Assembly: GCA_017631375.1 (NCBI GenBank)
Contig: JAGBTK010000051.1
Coordinates: 17,169 to 81,168, forward strand
Length of the DNA: 64,000 nucleotides
Reading direction: 5' to 3'
From: Tidjanibacter sp.
GTDB taxonomy: Bacteria; Bacteroidota; Bacteroidia; Bacteroidales; Rikenellaceae
The notes under the pieces were generated by a model, which saw only the letters and a program-made list of their open reading frames with translations, was not told the origin of the DNA and did no database searches. The first letter of the stretch is position 1, and each line of letters starts with the position of its first letter. Below, in pieces: positions 16,134 through 23,599 of this stretch. Both the position numbers and the translations under genes were made by a program.

Positions 16134-18233
16134 TTAGTATTTAAGATACTTATCGAGCCAACCGAAGAACTCTCTGTTCCAAACCACATTGTTCTGGGGC
16201 TGGAATACCTGATGTGCCTCATTCTCAAATACTACCAAGCGCGAGGGGATGCCCTGTACGCGGGCAGCGGTGAAGGCCTCGAGGCTCTGGGTGAAGGGGA
16301 TACGGTAGTCCTTCTCACCGGTGAAGATGAGGATGGGAGTGTCCCACTTCTCGGCAAACTTATGGGGTGAGTTTGCATAGGAACGCTGTGCTACAGCATT
16401 GCTCTTATCCCAATATGCGCCACCGTAGTCGCGGTTTACAAACCACAACTCCTCGGTCTGACCATACATACTGTCGAAGTCGAAGATTCCGCAGTGCGAG
16501 ATAAAGGCTTTGAAGCGGCCCTCGTGCTGTCCTGCAAGGAAATAGACCGAGTAGCCACCATAGCTTGCACCTACCGCACCCAGACGCTCCTCGTCACTCC
16601 AAGGCTCGGCTGCCACGTGGTCGATTGCGCTGAAATAGTCCTTGATGTTCTGACCACTGTAGTCGCCGGAGATCTGGTCAACCCACTCGGTGCCGAACGA
16701 GGGCACACCGCGACGGTTGGGGGCAACTACGATATAACCCTGAGCCGCCATCAGCTGGAAGTTCCAGCGGTAGCTCCAGAATTGGCTTACCACGCTCTGA
16801 GGACCACCCTCGCAGAAAAGAAGGGTGGGGTACTTCTTATTGGGGTCGAAGTCGGGAGGCAGGATTACCCAGGTGAGCATCTCCTTGCCATCGGTGGTGG
16901 GCACCCAGCGCTTCTGAACCTCACCCATACGGATATTGTCGTAGATCTCGCCATTTACGCGGGTGAGCTGCGAGAGAGTACCATCGGCCGCTACCGAAAA
17001 GAGCTCGGTGGCGTGGCTTATCTTGGTCATACCTACCACGATGTTGTCGCCCGAGGCGGTCATAGTGTTGATGTCGTGGTCGCCTGCGGTGATTTCCTTT
17101 ACAGGACCACCTGCAGCCGATACCTCGCATACCTGATGAGTGGCGTTCATCGGAGCGATGAAGCGGATAGAACTGTTGCCGTTCCAGAGAACATTGGTTG
17201 CGCTGTAATCGAAATCGGGAGTGAGGTCGGTGAGCGAGCCGTCTGCGGAGTTCCACACGAACAGACGCTCTTTGTCGCTCTCGTTACCCGCGCGACGCAT
17301 ACTGCGGAAGGCTACCTTGGTGTCGTCGGGCGAGAATACGGGATATTTGTCGTAACCGGGCATCACATCCTTGCCATCGCCATCCTTCTTGCAGATGTTG
17401 GTTGTGGTGCCTGTTGCGGTGTCGTAGAGGAATACATCGGAGTCGGTCGAGATAGCATACTCGGTGCCGGTCTGACGCTTGCAGGTGTATGCCAGGACGG
17501 TACCTGCATTGTTCCAGCTAATCTCTGCAGCGTCGAAGTAGGGTGCTGTGGGAGCGTCCCAGGGCTCACCCTCCATAATATCTTTACCTACGCCCGCCTT
17601 GCCATCTTTGAGCGGTGCGATGAAGATGTGACGATAGCTGCCCTCATCCCAATAGTCCCAATGGCGTACCATAAGGTCGTCGTAGATACGCGCTGCCGAG
17701 GAGGGCATATCCGCGTAGATCTCTTTGGAGAGGCGTTTCTCGACTGACACGGGATTGATGTAGAAGAGCTTGTCGCCCGAGGGAGCAACGCCAAAGCCCT
17801 CAATACCACCCTTCACAGAGGTTACCTGCGATTGGGAGCGACCATCTGCCGAGGCCTGCCACAACTGCATCTCGCCACTGCGCGAGGAGAGGAAGTAGAT
17901 GGTCTTGCCATCAGCACTCCAAGCAGGCGACGAGCCGTTGTCGATGATGCGCACGGGCTCACCACCCGCAAATGGGAGCGAGTAGATGTCGGAGTGCGAC
18001 TTGTTCTCGCTGAGCGAGTAGTGGGTAACACCATAGAGTATGGTTTTGCCGTCGGGCGAGAGAGTCTCGCCACCAATACGACCCATCTTCCACATTACCT
18101 CAGGAGTGAGGATGCCTGCCTCTTTCTCGGCAGGTGTCAAAGCGTAACGGTTGTCTGCCACGGGCTTCTCCGTGCCACCACCGCAAGCAACAGCCATCGT
18201 TGCCATCATAATAATACCAAGTTTTTTGATCAT
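16134..18233 (-). CDS. S9-family prolyl oligopeptidase-like lipoprotein
   Basis: A 699-aa exported protein with lipobox MAVAC (Cys17). Residues ~45-440 form a WD40/TolB-like beta-propeller (repeated GKTILYG, SPAWSADGKTIYFLS, YPVFSPDDTKVAF). Residues ~450-699 form the alpha/beta-hydrolase peptidase domain: nucleophile GASYGG (Ser557), the acid region FTGEKDYRIPF and the His in ENEAHQVF. S9 enzymes of this type trim peptides in the periplasm, often as dipeptidyl or acylaminoacyl peptidases. It sits 23 nt after the Nudix gene in an operon. Confidence 0.92.
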   Translation of the reverse strand: MIKKLGIIMMATMAVACGGGTEKPVADNRYALTPAEKEAGILTPEVMWKMGRIGGETLSPDGKTILYGVTHYSLSENKSHSDIYSLPFAGGEPVRIIDNGSSPAWSADGKTIYFLSSRSGEMQLWQASADGRSQSQVTSVKGGIEGFGVAPSGDKLFYINPVSVEKRLSKEIYADMPSSAARIYDDLMVRHWDYWDEGSYRHIFIAPLKDGKAGVGKDIMEGEPWDAPTAPYFDAAEISWNNAGTVLAYTCKRQTGTEYAISTDSDVFLYDTATGTTTNICKKDGDGKDVMPGYDKYPVFSPDDTKVAFRSMRRAGNESDKERLFVWNSADGSLTDLTPDFDYSATNVLWNGNSSIRFIAPMNATHQVCEVSAAGGPVKEITAGDHDINTMTASGDNIVVGMTKISHATELFSVAADGTLSQLTRVNGEIYDNIRMGEVQKRWVPTTDGKEMLTWVILPPDFDPNKKYPTLLFCEGGPQSVVSQFWSYRWNFQLMAAQGYIVVAPNRRGVPSFGTEWVDQISGDYSGQNIKDYFSAIDHVAAEPWSDEERLGAVGASYGGYSVYFLAGQHEGRFKAFISHCGIFDFDSMYGQTEELWFVNRDYGGAYWDKSNAVAQRSYANSPHKFAEKWDTPILIFTGEKDYRIPFTQSLEAFTAARVQGIPSRLVVFENEAHQVFQPQNNVVWNREFFGWLDKYLKY

Positions 18234-18256
18234 TGTTTATCTGTTTTTATTTGTTA

Positions 18257-18895
18257 TTAATTCTCGTTCATCAGCTCCTCCTGCATTGCAATTGCTGCTT
18301 CGGTGTTGAAGTACTCCATAAAGAGGGATCGTATTGTGGAGTAGGTGGCTACCACCTTGTCGAAGAGCTCGGTGCCACATAGCCACGTCACCTGATTGAT
18401 GCCCTCCTCCTGCTGCGGGATGGGTGTTTTGTCGCCCTCGTAGTCCATCACAAACCAGTGTGTGCGCTTGATCTCCCAATGACCGTAGGCGCGGTGGAAG
18501 TGCATTGTGGGGGTGAGGGGGCGCACAATCTGGCAGTCGAGCCCTACCTCCTCCGCCACCTCGCGCAGAGCACACTCCTCGATGCTCTCTCCTGCTTCGA
18601 GATGACCCTTGGGCAGATCCCACCAACCGTTGCGCTCCATCATTAATACCTCGCCATCGGTGTTGCGAATCAAACCGCCACCCGCCTCAGCAATGGGGAA
18701 TTGCGAGCAAAAGTGGTCGAATTGACTCTCCCAGTCGGGAGAAACAATCCATAAGGTGTTGTTATTTCCAACTTTTTCCACCAACTTTGCAGGGTCTAAC
18801 GACTCGATATTGTCGAGTGTTAGGATGGCCTCCTCATCCTCGGGTGCCGAGGGGAGGAAAACGAAGAGTTTGTCGCGAAAGAAAATCTGTTTCAT
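18257..18895 (-). CDS. Nudix hydrolase
   Basis: A 212-aa protein. The Nudix box GX5EX7REUXEEXGU is complete: GHLEAGESIEECALREVAEEVG (its halves read from residue 97 to about 118). The preceding WWDLPKGHLE is typical of enzymes acting on nucleoside polyphosphates or ADP-ribose-type substrates. An N-terminal segment of ~65 residues (MKQIFFRDKLFVFLP...) precedes the fold. The open frame runs further upstream, but a -7 box at 18904-18911 leaves only about 8 nt before the ATG, so the mRNA is probably leaderless. It heads the operon with the S9 peptidase. Confidence 0.88.
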   Translation of the reverse strand: MKQIFFRDKLFVFLPSAPEDEEAILTLDNIESLDPAKLVEKVGNNNTLWIVSPDWESQFDHFCSQFPIAEAGGGLIRNTDGEVLMMERNGWWDLPKGHLEAGESIEECALREVAEEVGLDCQIVRPLTPTMHFHRAYGHWEIKRTHWFVMDYEGDKTPIPQQEEGINQVTWLCGTELFDKVVATYSTIRSLFMEYFNTEAAIAMQEELMNEN

Positions 18896-18903
18896 AGTGA
18901 CAA

Positions 18904-18911
18904 CAAATATA
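18904..18911 (-). promoter_or_regulatory. -7 box of the Nudix operon, almost abutting the ATG
   Basis: Minus-strand TATATTTG with 8 nt between its last G and the ATG at 18895, predicting a leaderless or nearly leaderless transcript. Confidence 0.6.
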
Positions 18912-18943
18912 ACACAATAAATGTAATTAGGGCAATTTTTCGT

Positions 18944-19342
18944 ATGGAAAAATATGAAAGCAAACAACACCAGATTCGTCGCTCTGCCGAGCAGATTTAC
19001 TCGATAGTGTCGGATTTTCGTAACTTTACACCGATGATGGAGGGTCAGGTGGAGGGCTGGAGTGCCGATGAGAACCACTGCTCGTTTCAGGTTAAGGGGA
19101 TTACCGCAAGACTCTCTATCGTGGATAAGGAGCCGTGCAAGGTAGTGAAGATCCAGGGTGACGAGGGTACTCCGCTGGAGTTTACTTTTTGGTTCCAGAT
19201 GAAGGAGGTTGCCCCATACGATACCCGCATCCGACTCGTGCTGCACGCTAAACTGAACCTGATGATGAAGATGATGATTGGTGGTAAGATGCAGAAGATG
19301 TTGGATGAGATGGTGGAGAAGATTGCCACCGCCCTGAATTAA
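18944..19342 (+). CDS. SRPBCC/START-like domain protein
   Basis: A 132-aa soluble protein. The pattern (RRSAEQIYSIVSDFRNFTPMM, then beta strands CSFQVKGITARLSIVDKEPCKVVKI, LEFTFWFQMKEV, TRIRLVLHAKLN and a final long helix MQKMLDEMVEKIATAL) is that of the SRPBCC helix-grip fold, which encloses hydrophobic ligands. Ligand and role are unknown. It is transcribed divergently from the Nudix operon with only 48 nt between the starts, and ends inside the first palindromic repeat. Confidence 0.75.
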   Translation: MEKYESKQHQIRRSAEQIYSIVSDFRNFTPMMEGQVEGWSADENHCSFQVKGITARLSIVDKEPCKVVKIQGDEGTPLEFTFWFQMKEVAPYDTRIRLVLHAKLNLMMKMMIGGKMQKMLDEMVEKIATALN

Positions 19343-19460
19343 AATCCATTTGGTGGGTGATTTTGGTGTTAGAGTAGTTTTGTTCTCGCTTACATACGCT
19401 GAGTATGCGCGCTTCGCCCAAAACTCCTCTGCCTAAAAATCCCCTCACCATATGAATTTT
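19341..19460 (+). repeat. Palindromic 3' element, copy 1
   Basis: An ~120-bp imperfect palindrome beginning in the stop codon of the START-like gene. The left arm AAAATCCATTTGGTG is mirrored by CACCATATGAATTTT; the inner arm AGTTTTG by CAAAACT; the apex is CATAC-gctga-GTATG. This is the most divergent of the four clear copies. After it, 19461-19567 is AT-rich, with ATAGGAATAATAGGA-type runs and no gene. Confidence 0.7.
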
Positions 19461-19567
19461 AAGGTTGGTGTAAGAGGGTTAATTGGAGAAATAGGAATAA
19501 TAGGAATGATAGGAGTAATAGAAACTCTCCCATAATTCTCAAATTTCCCATAACTCCCATAATAAAT

Positions 19568-19731
19568 GCTAATCTACCTTCCCAAGGTTGATTAGTATGA
19601 GCGCAGGATTAGCACCACTGCGGTCGTAATAAACAGAAAAAGAATAATCGCTAATCCACCTTCCCAAGGTTGATTAGTATGAGCGCAGGATTAGCACCAC
19701 TGCGGTCGTAATATACAGAAAAAGAATAATT
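19568..19731 (+). repeat. Tandem 82-bp structured repeat before ffh
   Basis: Two copies (19568-19649 and 19650-19731) differ at only a few bases. Each can fold as CTAATC-n-ACCTT-CCC-AAGGT-n-GATTAG, followed by CGCAG/CTGCG. The first GCTAATC can instead pair with a second GATTAGC in the loop of the next hairpin, so two exclusive folds are possible. A perfect palindrome ATGTAATTACAT follows at 19733-19744, 16 nt before the ffh ATG. The location suggests a leader element for ffh, but no promoter was identified. Confidence 0.65.
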
Positions 19732-19760
19732 GATGTAATTACATAACTGAACGTTTAAAA

Positions 19761-21092
19761 ATGTTTGAGAATTTAAGTGAGAAGTTAGAGAGGTCTTTTA
19801 AGATATTGAAGGGTGAGGGTAAGATCACCGAGATCAATGTTGCGGAGACTTTGAAGGAGATTCGCAGGGCGCTTATTGATGCCGATGTTAACTATAAGGT
19901 GGCTAAGACATTCACCGATGAGGTTAAGCAGAAGGCGTTGGGTGCTAATGTGCTCACGGCTGTCAAGCCCGGTCAGATGATGACTAAGATTGTGCGTGAT
20001 GAGTTGGCGCAGTTGATGGGAGGTGAGGCTACGGATATCAACCTGAGTGGTCATCCTGCTGTGGTGCTTATTGCGGGTTTGCAGGGTTCCGGTAAGACCA
20101 CTTTCTCGGGTAAGTTGTCGTTGCTGCTGAAGAGCAAGAAGAATAGGAGTGTATTGTTAGTTGCGGGCGATGTCTATCGTCCTGCTGCTATCGACCAGCT
20201 GAAGATTCTGGGTGAGCAGGTAGGTGTAGAGGTATATACCGAGCCAGGTAATATGAACCCTGTGGAGATTGCCGAGAATGCTATTAAGTACGCTAAGAGC
20301 AAGAGTATCAATACGGTGATTGTCGATACGGCAGGTCGTCTGGCTGTCGATGAGCAGATGATGGAGGAGATTGCTGCTATCAAGGCGGCGGTTAATCCCT
20401 CGGAGATTCTGTTTGTTGTTGATGCGATGACCGGTCAGGACGCGGTGAATACTGCGAGGGAGTTCAACGAGAGGTTGGACTACGATGGCGTGGTGCTCAC
20501 TAAGCTGGATGGTGATACTCGTGGTGGTGCTGCTATTTCGATTAGGTCGGTTGTTAAGAAGCCTTTGAAGTTTATCTCGTCGGGCGAGAAGATGGATGCT
20601 TTGCAGGTCTTCCACCCCGAGCGTATGGCTGACCGTATCTTGGGTATGGGCGATATCGTGTCGCTCGTTGAGAAGGCTCAGGAGCAGTATGATGAGAAGG
20701 AGGCTCGCGAGCTGAAGAAGAAGATCTATAAGAACAAATTTGACTTTAACGACTTCCTCGGTCAGATTGCTCAGTTGAAGAAGATGGGTAATATGAAGGA
20801 TGTGATGTCTATGCTGCCCGGTATGGGTAAGGCGTTGAAGGATGTGGAGATTTCGGACGATGTTTTCAAGCAGACTGAGGCTATCATCTACTCGATGACC
20901 CCTGCCGAGAGAGAGAATCCTGAGATTATCAACCCCTCGCGTAAGGAGCGTATCGCTCGCGGTAGCGGTACTTCGCTTGTCGAGGTGAACAAACTGCTCA
21001 AGCAGTTCGAGCAGACAAAGAAGATGATGAAGTTGGTTGCGGGCCCCGGCAAGAATGGTATGCCTAAGATGCCGCGAATGCCCAGAAGATAA
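19761..21092 (+). CDS. ffh: Signal recognition particle protein Ffh
   Basis: A 443-aa SRP54-type GTPase that binds signal sequences and SRP RNA and delivers ribosomes to FtsY. The N domain covers residues ~1-95; the G domain has GLQGSGKTTFSGK, a DTAGRL motif and TKLDGDTRGGAA; the Met-rich M domain (MGNMKDVMSMLPGMGKAL..., ending KMPRMPRR) occupies the last ~130 residues. Length is normal. The gene is framed by unusual repeats: a tandem structured repeat just upstream and a palindromic element starting in its stop codon. Confidence 0.98.
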   Translation: MFENLSEKLERSFKILKGEGKITEINVAETLKEIRRALIDADVNYKVAKTFTDEVKQKALGANVLTAVKPGQMMTKIVRDELAQLMGGEATDINLSGHPAVVLIAGLQGSGKTTFSGKLSLLLKSKKNRSVLLVAGDVYRPAAIDQLKILGEQVGVEVYTEPGNMNPVEIAENAIKYAKSKSINTVIVDTAGRLAVDEQMMEEIAAIKAAVNPSEILFVVDAMTGQDAVNTAREFNERLDYDGVVLTKLDGDTRGGAAISIRSVVKKPLKFISSGEKMDALQVFHPERMADRILGMGDIVSLVEKAQEQYDEKEARELKKKIYKNKFDFNDFLGQIAQLKKMGNMKDVMSMLPGMGKALKDVEISDDVFKQTEAIIYSMTPAERENPEIINPSRKERIARGSGTSLVEVNKLLKQFEQTKKMMKLVAGPGKNGMPKMPRMPRR

Positions 21093-21217
21093 AAAAAGCC
21101 GTATAATTGGTGAATTTGGTGTTGGGCTGGCTTCCGAGATTGCTTACATACTTCAAGTATGCGCGCAACCTCAGAAACCAGCCCGCCTAAAATTCCCTCA
21201 ATTCTACGACTTTTTTT
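21091..21217 (+). repeat. Palindromic 3' element, copy 2 (after ffh)
   Basis: A ~120-nt hairpin bordered by an A-run and a T-run. The left arm GCCGTATAATTGGTGAATTT matches the complement of AATTCCCTCAATTCTACGAC; mid-arms GGGCTGG/CCAGCCC; apex CATACTT-CAAGTATG. It begins in the ffh stop codon and could act as a terminator in both directions. Confidence 0.8.
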
Positions 21218-21413
21218 GGTTGTGGGTATTGGAGTGTGTGATGCTTTTTTATTAAAAAAGCGTCTGTGACGCCTGCGGGCGGCCTCGCTGCACGAAGCCC
21301 CAAATTCCCCTAATTCTACGACTTTTTTGGGTCGCAGACCCGTTTCTATTGAGGATAGTAGTTGGTGGTTGTTTTGTGGTTGCCTCCGTACTACTCTTAG
21401 CGGGGATAAAATC
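21218..21413 (+). repeat. Composite repeat block after ffh
   Basis: Contains GCGTCTGTGACGC (21260-21272), a second isolated right arm ending CTAATTCTACGACTTTTTT, then GGGTCGCAGACCC (21329-21341) and a CGTTTCTATTGAGGATAGT segment with a TGTGGTTGCCTCCGTACT tail. The GGGTCGCAGACCC block recurs almost unchanged after rpoD at 39158-39230. No coding gene is supported. Confidence 0.7.
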
Positions 21414-21453
21414 AAAAACTGAGAGCAATATCGAGTTGCTCTCAGTTTTTTTT
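21414..21453 (+). terminator. Repeat-family terminator, copy at ffh
   Basis: AAAACTGAGAGCAA pairs with TTGCTCTCAGTTTT around a 7-nt loop and is followed by eight T. Nearly the same hairpin is found at 39274 and 48336. The next 125 bases hold ATAGGAGTAATAGGAATAAT-like runs and no gene. Confidence 0.85.
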
Positions 21454-21578
21454 GTAGGGCGGGTAGGTATAATAGGAGTAATAGGAATAATGGGAGTTGA
21501 AGAGAAATGAAGGGAGATTAGGGAGTCTAAAGAATTTATGTAAAACCATTTAGACTATTGTGTAATAGTTGGGTTTTT

Positions 21579-21702
21579 CGGGTTTGGGGATTACCCTCGG
21601 AGAGGGTACGATGAAAAATAGAGATATGGACTGTCAAATTCATTTGAACAGAACATATCTCTATTTTTTGTCGTAGTTACTACAAAGTAACTCCTAAACC
21701 CG
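21579..21702. ncRNA. Cloverleaf-like structured element (candidate)
   Basis: Four helices close on each other: P1 CGGGTTTGGG (21579-21588) with CCTAAACCCG (21693-21702); P2 TACCCTC/GAGGGTA (21592-21608); P3 CGA-n2-AAAAATAGAGATATG (21609-21628) with CATATCTCTATTTTT-n2-TCG (21654-21673), whose loop holds CAAAT/ATTTG; P4 AGTTAC/GTAACT (21675-21692). Adjacent helices are only 0-3 nt apart, giving a compact four-way junction. No promoter or family match is known to me; the strand is undecided. Confidence 0.45.
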
Positions 21703-21791
21703 CAAACTAATAATATAAAAGTTTTTGGTTCCGCTTTTTACAAAAAGCGGAGAAAAAAGCGGGCAAAACAAAAGTCAATACAAAAACCTCT

Positions 21792-22988
21792 CTACTCAAC
21801 AAACAACACCAAACCCTTCAGGTACTCGCCTTCGGGGTGGTAGATGTTGATTGGGTGGTCGGCGGGTTGGGTGAGTTGGTGGAGGATGCGCACACGGCGG
21901 CCGGCGATGGCTGCTGCCGAGAATACGGTGGTGCGGAACTGCTCCTTGCTCACTGCCTGCGAACAACTAAATGTGAAGAGGATGCCGCCAGGGGCTATCT
22001 TCTCCAATGCTCTGGCGTTCAATCTTTTATATCCTTGCAGCGCATTGCCGAGCACCTTGTGGTGCTTTGCAAATGCGGGAGGGTCGAGGATTATCATATC
22101 GAACTCGCCTTTGCGGGTTGTCGAGAGGAAGTCGAAGGTGTCCATCGCTGCCGAGCGGTGGGGTGCACTGTCGCCGAAGTTGAGTTCTACATTCTTGTCG
22201 GTCAGGCTCACTGCCAGCTCCGAGCTATCGACCGAAACAACCTCCTTGGCACCGCCTGCGAGGCCATAGATCGAGAAGCCACCCGTGTAGCAGAAGGTGT
22301 TGAGCAATCTGCGACCACGAGCGTAGTGGCCCACGAGTGCGCGGTTCTCGCGCTGGTCGATGAAGAAGCCTGTCTTCTGTCCCTTTATCCAATCTACGTG
22401 GAAGCGGTTGCCGTTCTCCAACACCTCGCCATCGCCATCGCTTGCCTGACCCCAGAGGTAACCATCGACAGCATCGAGGTCGGCATTGTAGGGGAGTGTC
22501 TGGCTGCTCTTGTCGTAGATAGCGGTCAGTCGGTCGCCAAAGTTGGTGCGGAGCGCCTCGGCAATCTCCTCGCGCGAGAGGTACATACCCACACTGTGGC
22601 ACTGCACAACTGCTGTGGTGCCGTAGATGTCAATCACAAGTCCGGGCAGTCCGTCACCCTCACCGTGAACAAGACGGTAGCAGGTGGTCTGCTCGCTCTG
22701 GGCAAGCCCCATCGCCTTGCGCACTGCAAGTGCCTCAGCAATACGCGCTTGCCACCACTTGCTGTTAATCTCTTCGGCACGCTCAAAGGTGAGAACACGC
22801 ACTGCAATCGAGCCAATCTGGCAGTGACCACGAGCGATGAAATCGCCCGACGAGGTGAATACATCAACAACCTCACCCTCCTCAGGGTCGCCGTCGGCAC
22901 GCGCTATTGCGCCCGAGAAAATCCAGGGGTGGCGACGCAGGAGCGACTCCTCCTTGCCACGCTTTAAGTATATTCGTTTATTGCTCAT
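21792..22988 (-). CDS. Class I rRNA (cytosine-C5) methyltransferase, RlmI-like
   Basis: A 398-aa SAM-dependent methyltransferase. Residues ~1-75 are a PUA RNA-binding domain (RGKEESLLRRHPWIFSGAI), followed by a linker with GLPGLVIDIYG and a Rossmann domain: FIDQRENR, LNTFCYTGGFSIYGLAGGAKEVVSVD (motif I), DMIILDPPAFAK (motif IV) and FTFSCSQAV. RlmI methylates 23S rRNA; the exact site here is inferred by family. Its ATG (22988) overlaps the end of the exonuclease gene by 11 nt, so the two are translationally coupled. A CCGCTTTTT/AAAAAGCGG hairpin lies beyond its stop in 21703-21791. Confidence 0.9.
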   Translation of the reverse strand: MSNKRIYLKRGKEESLLRRHPWIFSGAIARADGDPEEGEVVDVFTSSGDFIARGHCQIGSIAVRVLTFERAEEINSKWWQARIAEALAVRKAMGLAQSEQTTCYRLVHGEGDGLPGLVIDIYGTTAVVQCHSVGMYLSREEIAEALRTNFGDRLTAIYDKSSQTLPYNADLDAVDGYLWGQASDGDGEVLENGNRFHVDWIKGQKTGFFIDQRENRALVGHYARGRRLLNTFCYTGGFSIYGLAGGAKEVVSVDSSELAVSLTDKNVELNFGDSAPHRSAAMDTFDFLSTTRKGEFDMIILDPPAFAKHHKVLGNALQGYKRLNARALEKIAPGGILFTFSCSQAVSKEQFRTTVFSAAAIAGRRVRILHQLTQPADHPINIYHPEGEYLKGLVLFVE

Positions 22989-23562
22989 TGTCAAATAGTT
23001 GTCTGTAAATTTTAAGGCAAATCCAAGCGTCAGTTGCGGCATATTTCACCTGCGCGGGTGTGAGTTCGCGGCTCTCCCAATTGCTCAGTCGCTGCGCCTT
23101 GCTTATGGCGCATCCCGTCACGATGCCCGCAATCTTGCGCAGACTCTTGTCCTCGATGCCGAACTTGCCTACTTCGTCCTGCAACTCAACAAAACCCTTC
23201 GGACGGAAGAAACGGATTTTCAGCAGGTTGCGTATGTCGCCGCCTACATCGACTCCCACCTTCAACACCTTTGGGCTCTCCAGAATTTTTAGCAACATCC
23301 TATCCAATCGGGTGCGACAGATGCGGAAGAGGAAACAACGATCTTCGGTGGATAGCTGGATAAGCGACACCTTATTTGTCACCCCTGCCTGAAACGAAGG
23401 TTTGGTCTCGGTGTCGAAGCCAATCACCTTGCAGTCAAGCAGATAGCGGCACGCCTCTTCGAGTTGCTCAACGCTGTCAATAATCTCTACGGGGCCTTCG
23501 AAGGCTCCGATAGGGAGTGCTTTGAGCTCGTCGTTGGATATGGTCTGTTTGTATTGTTGCAT
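22978..23562 (-). CDS. DEDD-type 3'-5' exonuclease (RNase D-like)
   Basis: A 194-aa protein with the three exonuclease motifs in order: VIGFDTETKPS (Exo I), GVDVGGDIRNLLK (Exo II) and YAATDAWICLKIY (Exo III, DEDDy type). It lacks the HRDC domains of true RNase D, so it is a single-domain member. The likely role is 3' trimming of RNA or DNA. It begins 37 nt after the recQ stop and has its own -7 box with 7 nt to the ATG, predicting a leaderless mRNA. It overlaps the downstream methyltransferase gene. Confidence 0.88.
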   Translation of the reverse strand: MQQYKQTISNDELKALPIGAFEGPVEIIDSVEQLEEACRYLLDCKVIGFDTETKPSFQAGVTNKVSLIQLSTEDRCFLFRICRTRLDRMLLKILESPKVLKVGVDVGGDIRNLLKIRFFRPKGFVELQDEVGKFGIEDKSLRKIAGIVTGCAISKAQRLSNWESRELTPAQVKYAATDAWICLKIYRQLFDNEQ

Positions 23563-23569
23563 TTCGCTA

Positions 23570-23577
23570 CAAAGATA
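23570..23577 (-). promoter_or_regulatory. -7 box of the exonuclease gene, abutting the ATG
   Basis: Minus-strand TATCTTTG with 7 nt between its final G and the ATG at 23562. Confidence 0.6.
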
Positions 23578-23599
23578 CCTTTTTTTCTCTAATTTGTAT

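Noticed and set aside
19568-19731. SRP 4.5S RNA gene next to ffh
   Set aside because: The conserved GGAA-type loop and symmetric internal loop of SRP RNA are not present; the sequence is instead a tandem repeat.
21093-21415. Short open frames inside the palindromic repeats (also at 38976-39282)
   Set aside because: They arise because the repeat itself is open in some frames; similar peptides appear at each repeat copy, which explains them without coding.
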